Source: DATAEE01 sp963725145 (GTDB lineage Bacteria; Acidobacteriota; Vicinamibacteria; Vicinamibacterales; 2-12-FULL-66-21). From it: DNA of 64,000 nt. The translations under genes were made by a program, and so were the position numbers. Location of the stretch: positions 1,488,001 to 1,552,000 of the forward strand of contig CAVRXL010000012.1 of NCBI GenBank assembly GCA_963725145.1. Reading direction: 5' to 3'. Positions 36,104-44,994 of this stretch are shown here, piece after piece. The notes under the pieces were generated by a model, which was not told the origin of the DNA, made no database searches, and was given only the letters and a program-made list of their open reading frames with translations. Every line of letters begins with the position of its first letter. Within the stretch, counting starts at the first letter, position 1.

Positions 36104-37363
36104 GCCGCACTCTCTATTTCGACTGCTTCGCCGGCGCGTCGGGCGACATGGTCGTCGGCGCGCTCCTCGATGCGGGCCTGCCGATCGACGAGCTGCGCAC
36201 GGCGCTCGGCAGCCTCGCCATCGAGGGACACTGGCACGTCCATGCCGATCGCGTGTTGCGCGCCGGCGTCTCGGCAACGAAGTTCAAACTGCACAGCCAC
36301 GACCACCATGGGGATCACGAGCACCACGAGCACCCTGAGCACCCTGAGCACCGAGCACCCTGAGCACCCTGAGCACCCTGAGCACCATCACCATGACCAT
36401 CGCTCGCTTCCCGAGATCGAGCGCGCCATCGGGCGTTCGGCCCTGTCGACGAGCGGGCGGCAGAGAGCGATTGAGCTGTTCAGACGGCTGGGCGAGGCCG
36501 AGGCGGCGATCCACCAGATTCCGGTCGAGCGAATCCACCTGCACGAAGTGGGCGCGCTCGACTCGATCGTCGACATCGTCGGGGCCGTGTTCGCGATGGA
36601 GTGGTTCGGGATCGAGGACGTTGCCGTTTCGCCGCTGAACGTCGGCGGCGGCACGGTGACCTGCGCCCACGGGACGTTCCCCGTGCCGGCGCCGGCGACC
36701 GCGCGGCTCCTGACGGGCGCGCCGACCTACTCGACCGGCGCGGTGGGGGAGCTCGTCACGCCCACCGGTGCGCTGCTGATGACCGGCTACGCGAAGGCGT
36801 TCGGCCCGATGCCGGCGATGCGGGTCGAGCGCATCGGCTATGGCGCCGGGGATCGGGATCCGGCGGGCTTTCCCAACGTGCTGCGGGTGTTCGTCGGCGA
36901 GCGCGTTGGAACGGTCGCGGGCGTCGAGACCATCGTCTCGCTCGAATGCGAGATCGACGACATGAATCCGCAGATCTTCGGCGCGCTCATGGATCGGCTC
37001 CACGCGGCGGGCGCCCTCGACGTGTTCTACTCGCCGGTGCAGATGAAGAAGAACCGTCCCGGGATCCTTGTGACCGTCCTGGCGCCGCCGGATCGCCGTG
37101 AGGCCATCGCGGAGCTTCTGTTTCAGGAGACGACCACGATCGGCGTCCGCTGGCAGGAGATGTCGCGCGAGCGGCTCGAGCGCGAGACGGTCGGCGTCGC
37201 CACACCGCTCGGAGAGGTCCGCGTGAAGGTCGCCCGCCGCGCCGGGCGCGTGGTCAACGCGCAGCCGGAGTTCGAGGACTGCGTCCGTATCGCAGAGGCG
37301 CGCGGGGTGCCGATCAAAGAGGTCCAGGCGCTCGCGCTGCAAGCGTATCGAGCACGTCAGTAG
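36100..37363 (+). CDS. larC: LarC nickel-pincer cofactor insertion protein, interrupted by a frameshift
   Basis: The GTG at 36100 (overlapping radC) starts SRTLYFDCFAGASGDMVVGALLDAG. The frame passes through a His/Glu/Pro repeat and hits TGA at 36361; the homologous remainder continues in the +1 frame from about 36353 (PEHPEHHHHDHRSLPEIERAIG) to 37363, ending VQALALQAYRARQ. The break is a loss of CT in one copy of a CCCTGAGCA repeat. LarC inserts nickel in the pyridinium-dithiocarboxylate cofactor of lactate racemase; no larB, larE or larA is in the window. The family's His-rich loop makes the repeat part of a normal feature. Recoding, phase-variable slippage, or sequencing error are all possible. 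Confidence 0.85.
36331..36391. repeat. 9-base tandem repeat (CCCTGAGCA) in larC
   Basis: Six or so copies encode the peptide HPE/PEH; one copy is CCGAGCA, two bases shorter, which changes the reading frame. The repeat lies in the His-rich loop of LarC. Confidence 0.9.
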
Positions 37364-37365
37364 CC

Positions 37366-39279
37366 GTGCGTTTTTATCTCACCACCGCGATCGACTACGT
37401 CAACAGCCGGCCCCACCTCGGGACGGCGTACGAGAAGATCACCGCGGACGTCATCGCGCGCTACAAGCGGCTCGCCGGCGTCGAGACCCGCTTCCTCATG
37501 GGGAACGACGAGCACTCCCAGAACGTCTATCGCAAGGCGCGGGAGCTGGGACTCGAGCCGCTCGCATACTGCGATCGGATGGAGCGCGAGTTCCGCGACG
37601 TCTGGAAGAAGCTGGACATCTCGTTCGACGACTTCATCCGCACGACGGAGCCGCGGCACCGCGCGGGCGTGACGGAACTCGTCCGGCGGATGTCGGCGGC
37701 GGGGGATATCTACGACGGCATCTACGAGGGCTGGTACTGCGAGTCGTGCGAGGCCTTCAAGCCGGAGAAGGATCTCGTCGATGGGAACTGTCCCATCCAC
37801 AATCGCAAGCCGGTCTGGATCAAAGAAAAGAACTACTTCTTCCGGCTGTCGAAGTACCGCGACCGGCTGCTGGAGCATTTCGCGCAGCGGCCGGGGTTTC
37901 TCGAGCCGGAGATCCGGCGCAACGAGATCCTCCGGCTGCTCGAGGGTGGCCTCGAGGACATCTCCGTCAGCCGGGCGGGGCAGTCGTGGGGCATCCCGAT
38001 GCCCGGCGATCCCGACAGCGTCATTTACGTCTGGGCCGACGCGCTCACCAACTATGCGTCGGCGGTCGGGCTCGGGACCGACGAGGATTTGTTCAGGACC
38101 TGGTGGCCGGCGGATCTGCACATCGTCGGCAAGGACATCACGCGCTTCCACACGGTGATCTGGCCCGCGATGCTGCTGAGCGCCGGCCTGCCGATGCCGC
38201 GGCAGGTCTTCGGTCACGGCTGGGTGCACTTCAAGGGCGAGAAGATGAGCAAGTCGCTCGGCACCGTGGTCGATCCCTGGGAGGCGGCCGAGCGGCTCGG
38301 GGCGGACCCGCTCCGGTTGTACCTCGTCAAGGAGATTGCGTACGGATCGGACGGTGACTTTTCGTGGGATCGGTTCGAGGAGAAGTACAACGTCGATCTG
38401 GCGAACAACCTCGGCAACCTGGTGAACCGGCTGTCGGCGATGAGCCACCGGTATCGGCAGGGGCGCTTGACCTCGCCCGGGCTGCCATCCGGCCGGCTGG
38501 CGGCGGTCGCCGACGCGGCGCGTGGCGCCTATGCGAACGCGATGGAGCGGTACGCGCTGAACGAGGCGGCGGCGGCCGTCTTCCGGATCGTCGACGCCGC
38601 GAACGAATTCATCGCCGAAACCGAGCCCTGGGCGCTCGCGAAAGACGAACGGCAGGCGGACCGGCTGACGTCGGTGCTGTTCGACGTCGCGGAGGCGCTG
38701 CGGATTGCCGCGCTGCTCGTCGGACCGATCATGCCGCGGTCCTCCGCCGAGATCCTGCGCCGGGTCGGCGAGACGCGCTCGGCCGAAACATTGCGATTGT
38801 CGGATGCTGCCTGGCGTGCCGACGGCGAGCGCGTCATCGTGCAGGCGGCCGCGCTCTGGCCAAGATTGGGAGAACAGGAGACTCGCGTGGAAGAGATCAA
38901 GAAAGACGCTCCAACTGCGCCGGCGGCGTCCCCCGCCCCGGCGCCAACGGACAACCGCATCTCGATCGACGACTTCATGAAGATCGAGCTTCGGGTGGCC
39001 AAGGTGCTCGCCGCCGAGCGCGTGCCGAACTCGAAGAGGCTGATCAAGCTCGAGGTCGACGTCGGCTCGGAGCGGCGGACGCTCGTGGCCGGGATTGCCG
39101 AAGCGTACGAGGCGGACTCGCTCGTCGGCAGAACCGTCGCGATCGTGTTCAACCTCAAGCCCGCGAAGCTGATGGGGATCGAGTCGAACGGCATGGTGCT
39201 CGCCGCGAGCCCGGAAGGCGGCAAGCCCACGCTTGTGACGTTTGACGACCCGCCGCCCCCAGGGACACGCGTCAGGTGA
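37366..39279 (+). CDS. metG: Methionyl-tRNA synthetase with C-terminal tRNA-binding domain
   Basis: 637 residues from a GTG. HIGH-like motif RPHLGTAYE near residues 15-23; KMSKS at 293-297; ADALTNYASAVG is a MetRS signature. Zinc knuckle CESCEAFKP...CP. The C-terminal 110 residues (DDFMKIELRVAKVLAAE...) are an EMAP-II/Trbp111 tRNA-binding domain. HLGTAY replaces the more common HIGHA. Charges tRNA-Met. Starts two bases after larC. Confidence 0.95.
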   Translation: MRFYLTTAIDYVNSRPHLGTAYEKITADVIARYKRLAGVETRFLMGNDEHSQNVYRKARELGLEPLAYCDRMEREFRDVWKKLDISFDDFIRTTEPRHRAGVTELVRRMSAAGDIYDGIYEGWYCESCEAFKPEKDLVDGNCPIHNRKPVWIKEKNYFFRLSKYRDRLLEHFAQRPGFLEPEIRRNEILRLLEGGLEDISVSRAGQSWGIPMPGDPDSVIYVWADALTNYASAVGLGTDEDLFRTWWPADLHIVGKDITRFHTVIWPAMLLSAGLPMPRQVFGHGWVHFKGEKMSKSLGTVVDPWEAAERLGADPLRLYLVKEIAYGSDGDFSWDRFEEKYNVDLANNLGNLVNRLSAMSHRYRQGRLTSPGLPSGRLAAVADAARGAYANAMERYALNEAAAAVFRIVDAANEFIAETEPWALAKDERQADRLTSVLFDVAEALRIAALLVGPIMPRSSAEILRRVGETRSAETLRLSDAAWRADGERVIVQAAALWPRLGEQETRVEEIKKDAPTAPAASPAPAPTDNRISIDDFMKIELRVAKVLAAERVPNSKRLIKLEVDVGSERRTLVAGIAEAYEADSLVGRTVAIVFNLKPAKLMGIESNGMVLAASPEGGKPTLVTFDDPPPPGTRVR

Positions 39280-40055
39280 TAGACAGTCACTGCCATCTCG
39301 CGGATGAGACGTTCGAGGCGGACCTCGACGCCGTGGTCGGCCGCGCGAAGGCGGCAGGCGTCCGGTCCGTCCTGTGCATCCTTGCCGCGGGTGACGCCGC
39401 GGAGGCGGCCCGCGCCGCCCGGCTGAGCGCGATCTGGCCTGAAGCCTGTTTCAGCGCGGGCGTCCACCCGCATCAGGCCGGGGACTTTGCCTCGGCCGGA
39501 GCCGCCGCGGCCGCGGTGCGCCGGTCGATGGCGGAGGGCAGGGCCATCCGCGCGATCGGCGAGATCGGACTCGACTACCACTACGATTTTTCACCGCGCG
39601 ACGTCCAACAGCGTGTCTTTCGTGAGCAGGTCCGGCTCGCGCGCGAGCTGAGGCTGCCGGTCGTCATCCACACGCGCGAAGCGACGGACGACACGCTCGC
39701 GATTCTCCGGGAAGAGGGCGGCGGGGACGTGCGGGGTGTCTTTCACTGTTTCACCGGCGACCGCCAGGCCGCCCGCGCCGCGCTCGCCCTCGGCTTTCAT
39801 CTCTCGTTCGCCGGCATCGTGACGTTCCCGAAGGCTTCCGAACTGCGCGACGTCGCGCGCGAGACGCCGCTCGACCGGCTGCTCGTCGAGACCGACTCGC
39901 CGTTTCTTGCCCCCGTGCCGCATCGAGGAAAGCGCAACGAGCCGTCGCTGGTGCCCTTCGTCGTCGAGGCGGTCGCGGCCGCGCGCGGGGAGCCGGCCGA
40001 TGCCGTCTCGGTGGCCGCGGCGCGGGCCTTCACGGGGCTCTTCGGCGCGCTCTGA
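39276..40055 (+). CDS. tatD: TatD-family metal-dependent hydrolase
   Basis: 259 residues from a GTG overlapping metG's stop (GTGA). Metal ligands DSHCH (His5, His7), GEIGLDY, VIHTRE and the ETDSPFLAP block are present, as is CFTG. TatD proteins are 3'-5' exonucleases or deoxyribonucleases. In many bacteria the gene sits next to metG as here. Confidence 0.93.
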   Translation: MIDSHCHLADETFEADLDAVVGRAKAAGVRSVLCILAAGDAAEAARAARLSAIWPEACFSAGVHPHQAGDFASAGAAAAAVRRSMAEGRAIRAIGEIGLDYHYDFSPRDVQQRVFREQVRLARELRLPVVIHTREATDDTLAILREEGGGDVRGVFHCFTGDRQAARAALALGFHLSFAGIVTFPKASELRDVARETPLDRLLVETDSPFLAPVPHRGKRNEPSLVPFVVEAVAAARGEPADAVSVAAARAFTGLFGAL

Positions 40056-40116
40056 CGGCGCCGGTCGGACGGGGCGGATCACTAATCCTGTCAGCCGCTT
40101 AGCGGGGCTCCGCGCG

Positions 40117-40145
40117 TTGACACTCCGCGCGCTCTCCAGTATCGT
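40117..40145 (+). promoter_or_regulatory. Sigma-70-like promoter before the polyprenyl synthase
   Basis: Perfect TTGACA, 17-base spacer, TATCGT (four of six). It lies in a 104-base gap. The predicted start near 40152 would be close to the ribosome-binding site (GAGGAG, 40146-40151), so the exact start is uncertain. Confidence 0.45.
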
Positions 40146-40159
40146 GAGGAGCGGTCGCC

Positions 40160-41152
40160 GTGCACAATTCCTCTTCTCTCGATCTGGGCCAGATCTTCGA
40201 GCCGATCCGCGCCGATCTCGACGCCGTGGAGCGCGAGTTCCTGCGGCACGTCGAGTCGCGCGTCGAACTGATCCCGCAAATCGGACGATACATTCAGACG
40301 AGCGGCGGCAAGCGGGTCCGGCCCGCCGTGCTGCTGATGGCGGCGCGCCTGGCGGGCTACACCGGCGATCGCGCCGTGCTCTACGCGTCTGTCGTCGAGT
40401 TCATCCACACCGCGACCCTCGTCCACGACGACATCATCGACGACTCGGAGCTTCGGCGCGGCCAACTCGCGGTCCACTCGCGGTGGGGGAACGACATCAC
40501 GGTCCTACTGGGCGACTATCTCTACATCAAGTCGATGGCGATGGCGCTGACGCAGGACTCGCTCGACGTCATCCGCCTGCTCTGCGACGTCACGCTCCGG
40601 ATGATCGAAGGGGAGCTGTATCAGCTCACCAAAACCGGGGATGTGGACATCACGGAGGACGAGCACTTCGAGATCATCCGCCGCAAGACCGCCTATCTGT
40701 TCAGCGGCTGCGCGCAGATTGGCGGGAAGCTCGGTGGCGTCTCGCGCGAGCAGGAAGAAGCCCTCCGCGAGTACGGCTTCAACCTCGGCATCGCGTTCCA
40801 GCTCGTCGACGACCTGCTCGACTTCACGGCCGACCAGGAGATTCTCGGCAAGCCGATCGGCGGCGATCTTCGCGAAGGAAAGGTCACGCTGCCGGTCATC
40901 TATCTCTTGCAGCGCGCCGACGGCCGCGCCAGTGATCTCGTGCGACAGGTGGTCCGCGATCGGAGCGTGACGCCGGAGGCATGGGGCGAGGTCAAGCGCC
41001 TGCTGACCGATTGCCGGGCGACCGACGCCGCGTTCAAGAAAGCGGTCGATTTTGCGTCGGCCGCACAGCACTGCCTGAGCGTATTCGCCCCCTCTACTGA
41101 GCGCGACGCGCTGTACGCCCTTCCCGAGTACGTCCTCTCACGCGATCGGTGA
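40160..41152 (+). CDS. Polyprenyl diphosphate synthase
   Basis: 330 residues from a GTG with GAGGAG nearby. First aspartate-rich motif DDIID at residues 90-94, second DDLLD near residue 219, and GGKRVRP in the N-terminus. It makes a long-chain prenyl diphosphate (quinone side chain or lipid carrier). The chain length cannot be deduced. Overlaps ligA start by four bases. Confidence 0.9.
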   Translation: MHNSSSLDLGQIFEPIRADLDAVEREFLRHVESRVELIPQIGRYIQTSGGKRVRPAVLLMAARLAGYTGDRAVLYASVVEFIHTATLVHDDIIDDSELRRGQLAVHSRWGNDITVLLGDYLYIKSMAMALTQDSLDVIRLLCDVTLRMIEGELYQLTKTGDVDITEDEHFEIIRRKTAYLFSGCAQIGGKLGGVSREQEEALREYGFNLGIAFQLVDDLLDFTADQEILGKPIGGDLREGKVTLPVIYLLQRADGRASDLVRQVVRDRSVTPEAWGEVKRLLTDCRATDAAFKKAVDFASAAQHCLSVFAPSTERDALYALPEYVLSRDR

Positions 41153-43221
41153 ATCCGGCCGAACGAATCGCCCGGCTGCGCGCGGAAATTCGCCGCCACG
41201 AAGAGCGGTATTACGTCCTGGCCGACCCCGAGATCGCCGACGTCGAGTTCGATCAGCTCATGCGCGAGCTCGAACGGCTCGAAAGCGATCATCCAGACCT
41301 CGTTACCGCCGACTCGCCAACCCAGCGCGTCGCCGGCCGGCCGGTAGAAGGGTTCGAGACCGTCCGGCACGCGGCGCCGATGCTGAGCCTCGACAACGCG
41401 TACAACGAGGAAGAGCTCCGCGCCTTCGACGACCGTGTCCGAAGGGGACTGGCTGAAATCGTATCGATCGCCTACGTCGCCGAGCTGAAAATCGACGGCC
41501 TCAGCATCGCCCTCACGTACGAGGACGGACGCCTCGTGTGCGGCGCGACCCGAGGCGACGGCGTTCAGGGGGAGGACGTCACCGCCAACGTCCGCGTCAT
41601 CCGCGCGATTCCCCTCGCGCTCGCCGGAACGCCACCCGGCCGACTCGAGATTCGCGGGGAGATCTTCCTGTCGCGAGGGGCCTTCGAGCGGGTAAACCGA
41701 GAGCGTGAGGAGCGCGAGGAGCCGCTGTTTGCCAATCCCCGCAACGCGGCCGCGGGCACGATGCGTATGCTCGACGCGGCCGAGGTGGCCCGGCGCCGGC
41801 TCAGGGCCTTCGTCTACGAAGTCCTGCCGGTCGCGGCTCCGCCGGACACCGTGCCGTCGACGCACTGGGACGCGTTGTCGACGCTGAATTCGTGGGGGCT
41901 CCCGGTCGAGCCGAACGCGAAGCGTTGCGTCGGGATCGAAGAGCTGGTCGCACACTGCCGCGAGTGGGCGGAGCGCCGCCGCACGCTCGATTTCGACACC
42001 GACGGCCTGGTCATCAAGGTAGACGACCGCGCTCTGCGCGACCGGCTTGGTTCGACGGCCAAGTTTCCCCGCTGGGCCACCGCGTTCAAGTTTCCGGCCG
42101 AGCAGGCGACGACCCTGCTCAGGGAGATCCGGGTGAACATCGGCCGCACGGGCGCCGCCACGCCGTACGCGGTGCTCGAGCCCGTCAGGCTGGGAGGAAC
42201 CACGATCTCGATGGCCACGTTGCACAACGAGCAGGACATCCAACGGAAGGATGTCCGCCCGGGCGATTGGGTGCTCGTCGAGAAGGGGGGCGACGTCATC
42301 CCCAAGGTCGTCAAGCCGATTGTCGACCGGCGTCCCACTGGCGAAGCGGAGCTTCCCAGGTGGACGATGCCGACCGGGTGCCCGTTCTGCGAGAGCGCGC
42401 TCCAGAAACCGGAGGAAGAAGTCGTCTGGCGCTGCGAGAACATCTCCTGCCCGGCCCGCGTGCGCCGGAGCCTCGAGCACTTTGCGTCACGCAGGGCCAT
42501 GAACATCGAGGGGCTTGGCGAGTCACTTGCGGATCAGCTCGTGACGACCGGCCTCGTGAAGGACTACGCCGACCTGTATGCGCTTCGGGCCGAGACCGTG
42601 GCGGCTCTGACGGCCACCACGCTGCGGGAAGGGAAAGAGCTCGTCAGGAAGTTCGGGGAGAAGTCGGCGGTGAAGCTCGTCGAGCAGATCGATCGCAGCC
42701 GGGGGAGCGATCTGTCGCGGCTGTTGTACGCGATTGGGATCCGTCACGTCGGCGAGGGAGGCGCGCAGGCGCTCGCGCGGGCGTTCGGGTCGATGGACGC
42801 CCTGCTGAAGGCGCCGATCGAGGCTCTCGAAACCGTGTCCGACGTCGGTCCGGTCGTCGCTCGCGCCGTCAGGGCCTTCCTGGACGAGCCGCGGAATCAG
42901 GAGCTCATCGAAAGGCTGCGGCTGGCGGGCGTCAACATGGCCTCGGCGGTCGTTGACGATGCGGGCGCCGATCGGTCGCTCGCGGGAAAGACCTTCGTCC
43001 TGACCGGGACGCTGGCCTCGATGGGGCGGGAGGAGGCGGCTGAGGCCATCAAGGCCCGGGGGGGCAAGGTGGCCGGCTCGGTCAGCGGAAAGACGAGCTA
43101 CCTCGTCGTGGGCGCTGAAGCAGGGAGCAAACTTGAGAAAGCGAAGTCGCTGGGTGTCGCGATCCTGACCGAAGACGAGTTCCGCGCCTTTATAATGAAA
43201 GACGTAGGGACTGGGGATTAG
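41149..43221 (+). CDS. ligA: NAD-dependent DNA ligase
   Basis: 690 residues from a GTG overlapping the prior stop. Adenylated Lys114 in the motif LKIDGLS; the four-cysteine zinc site is CPFC...CENISC; helix-hairpin-helix repeats follow, then a C-terminal BRCT domain (KTFVLTGTLASMGREEAAE). The last five residues VGTGD are encoded by a period-7 array, so the natural C-terminus is altered or extended. Seals nicks in replication. Confidence 0.97.
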   Translation: MNPAERIARLRAEIRRHEERYYVLADPEIADVEFDQLMRELERLESDHPDLVTADSPTQRVAGRPVEGFETVRHAAPMLSLDNAYNEEELRAFDDRVRRGLAEIVSIAYVAELKIDGLSIALTYEDGRLVCGATRGDGVQGEDVTANVRVIRAIPLALAGTPPGRLEIRGEIFLSRGAFERVNREREEREEPLFANPRNAAAGTMRMLDAAEVARRRLRAFVYEVLPVAAPPDTVPSTHWDALSTLNSWGLPVEPNAKRCVGIEELVAHCREWAERRRTLDFDTDGLVIKVDDRALRDRLGSTAKFPRWATAFKFPAEQATTLLREIRVNIGRTGAATPYAVLEPVRLGGTTISMATLHNEQDIQRKDVRPGDWVLVEKGGDVIPKVVKPIVDRRPTGEAELPRWTMPTGCPFCESALQKPEEEVVWRCENISCPARVRRSLEHFASRRAMNIEGLGESLADQLVTTGLVKDYADLYALRAETVAALTATTLREGKELVRKFGEKSAVKLVEQIDRSRGSDLSRLLYAIGIRHVGEGGAQALARAFGSMDALLKAPIEALETVSDVGPVVARAVRAFLDEPRNQELIERLRLAGVNMASAVVDDAGADRSLAGKTFVLTGTLASMGREEAAEAIKARGGKVAGSVSGKTSYLVVGAEAGSKLEKAKSLGVAILTEDEFRAFIMKDVGTGD

Positions 43222-43289
43222 GAACCTGGGACTTAGGTTGGAAAACGTGAACTTCGTCTGCAGTCCCTAGTGCCTAGTCCCTAGTCCCT
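43205..43289. repeat. Two inverted period-7 arrays between ligA and htrA-like gene
   Basis: First array: TAGGGAC, TGGGGAT, TAGGAAC, CTGGGAC, TTAGGTT (43205-43239). Second: AGTCCCT, AGTGCCT, AGTCCCT, AGTCCCT (43262-43289), which is its reverse complement in type. They could fold into a hairpin and contain the ligA stop. Confidence 0.8.
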
Positions 43290-43293
43290 ACGG

Positions 43294-44823
43294 ATGTGTA
43301 TGTCCAAGCGCTTCACCTTCCTCACCGTTGGCCTGACCTCGACGGTCACTTTCCTCGTTGGCCTGATTGTCGCCGGCTCGTTCGTGCCGTCCCGGGCGGT
43401 GTCCGAGCCGCGTGTAGAGGAGGCGCCACCGGTCCGTGTCGCCGCGAACACTCCGATGCCGTCGTTCGACGGCGTCGTCGATTTCGCCGACGTGGCCGAC
43501 CGCATCAATCCCTCGGTGGTCAACATCGACGCCTCGTCTCCATCGGGGGAGGATCGCGAGCCGCGCCGGCGTCGGCGCCCCGAGGACTGGTTCGACGGCC
43601 CGCTGGGCCCGGAGTCCGACAACGGACGGCAGGGGGCGGGCAGCGGCTTCATCATCGATCGTCAGGGGTACATCCTGACCAATCATCACGTCATCGACGG
43701 CGCGGAGCGGATCATCGTGACGCTCGGCGACGGCCGGACGTTCCGCGCGTCGGTCGTGGGGGCCGATCCGGCGATTGACGTCGCGCTCATCAGGATCCCC
43801 GCGACCGACGATCTCCCCGCGGCGCCGCTCGGCGACTCGACCAGGCTGCGGGTCGGCGAGTGGGTCTGCGCGATCGGCAACCCGCTCGGCTACGTCCATT
43901 CCGTGACCGTCGGAGTGGTCAGCTTCATCGGCCGGAAGCTGTTCGATGCGAGCCTGGACGACTACATCCAGACCGACGCGGCGATCAATTTCGGCAACAG
44001 CGGCGGCCCGCTCATCAACGCGCGGGGAGAGGTCATCGGCATCAACTCGGCGATCAGCTCACGCGCGAGCAACATCGGCTTCGCCGTGCCGATCAACCAG
44101 GTGGCCGCCATTCTGGAGCAGCTCAAGGCGAAGGGCCGCGTGTCACGCGGCTTCATCGGCGTGACGCTGACCGACGTCTCTCCGGACCTGCAGCGCTCGC
44201 TTCGCCTTCCGACGACGCGCGGGGCGCTCGTGCAGGACGTGAGCGAGCGATCGCCCGGGGATCGCGCCGGCATTCGCCCGTACGACCTGATCCTCTCGGT
44301 GGACGACCGTAAGATCTGGACCAACGACGAGCTGATCCGGGATATTTCCGCGCGTTCGCCCGGCACCGCGGCACGCCTCCGTGTCCTGCGCGACGGCCGC
44401 GAGCGGACTGTGGTCGTGAAGCTCGCGGAGCGCCCGACCGGACGGGAGGAAGGGGACGACATCAATCCGCAGGGCCGTGAGCCGCGTTCGCCGGCGCCGG
44501 CGGACGGCGGCGGCCCCCAGCAGACCCCCGAGCAGCGCCTCGGCGTCGCGGTACGCGAGCTGGACGACGCGTTCATTCGTCGCGCGGCTCTGCCCTCGTC
44601 GGTCGAAGGGGTGATCGTGTCGAGGATCGAAGCGGCCGGTCCAGCCTTCCAGTCGGGGCTGGCGCGGGGCAAAGTCATCATGGAAATCAACCGCCAGCCG
44701 ATCCGCAGCGTACGTGATTTCGAGCGGATCGTCTCGACGATACGGCCGGGAGACGCGATCGCGCTCTACGTGTTCGACCCGCGCCTGCGCCAGCGCGAGA
44801 TTATCGCCCTGTCTCTTGACTAG
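43294..44823 (+). CDS. HtrA/DegP-type periplasmic serine protease with two PDZ domains
   Basis: 509 residues. An N-terminal membrane anchor (FLTVGLTSTVTFLVGLIVAGSF) is followed by the S1C trypsin fold: His132 in TNHHV, Asp162 in DPAIDVALI and Ser236 in GNSGGPL. PDZ1 spans about residues 285-380 (RGFIGVTL...) and PDZ2 about 410-505 (RLGVAVRELD). The length and two PDZ domains match periplasmic quality-control proteases. The start at 43294 lies just after the period-7 array. Confidence 0.93.
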   Translation: MCMSKRFTFLTVGLTSTVTFLVGLIVAGSFVPSRAVSEPRVEEAPPVRVAANTPMPSFDGVVDFADVADRINPSVVNIDASSPSGEDREPRRRRRPEDWFDGPLGPESDNGRQGAGSGFIIDRQGYILTNHHVIDGAERIIVTLGDGRTFRASVVGADPAIDVALIRIPATDDLPAAPLGDSTRLRVGEWVCAIGNPLGYVHSVTVGVVSFIGRKLFDASLDDYIQTDAAINFGNSGGPLINARGEVIGINSAISSRASNIGFAVPINQVAAILEQLKAKGRVSRGFIGVTLTDVSPDLQRSLRLPTTRGALVQDVSERSPGDRAGIRPYDLILSVDDRKIWTNDELIRDISARSPGTAARLRVLRDGRERTVVVKLAERPTGREEGDDINPQGREPRSPAPADGGGPQQTPEQRLGVAVRELDDAFIRRAALPSSVEGVIVSRIEAAGPAFQSGLARGKVIMEINRQPIRSVRDFERIVSTIRPGDAIALYVFDPRLRQREIIALSLD

Positions 44824-44921
44824 TGCGTGCCTTCCAGCCAAATGCCGCGAGGCAGCGCCCCGAGCGAGCGAAGCGATGCGAGGGGTGGTAGGCGCTGGGG
44901 GTGGGCCGCCTCCGCCTGGCA

Positions 44922-44962
44922 TATAGAATTAGGCCAGGCTTCGGCGAGCTCGGCCGAAGCCT
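44922..44962 (+). promoter_or_regulatory. Possible -10 and leader hairpin before the NtrC-type gene
   Basis: TAGAAT (44924-44929, five of six) is followed by a 10-base stem AGGCTTCGGC / GCCGAAGCCT (44936-44945 and 44953-44962). No good -35. The leader would run to 44995. The hairpin might also end transcription from the protease gene. Confidence 0.35.
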
Positions 44963-44994
44963 AGCGAAGGCCAGGCCCCAGCGCAAACTAAGAA

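Noticed and set aside
36331..36391. CRISPR array or protein tandem repeat region
   Set aside because: The 9-base units have no spacers and encode a LarC loop.
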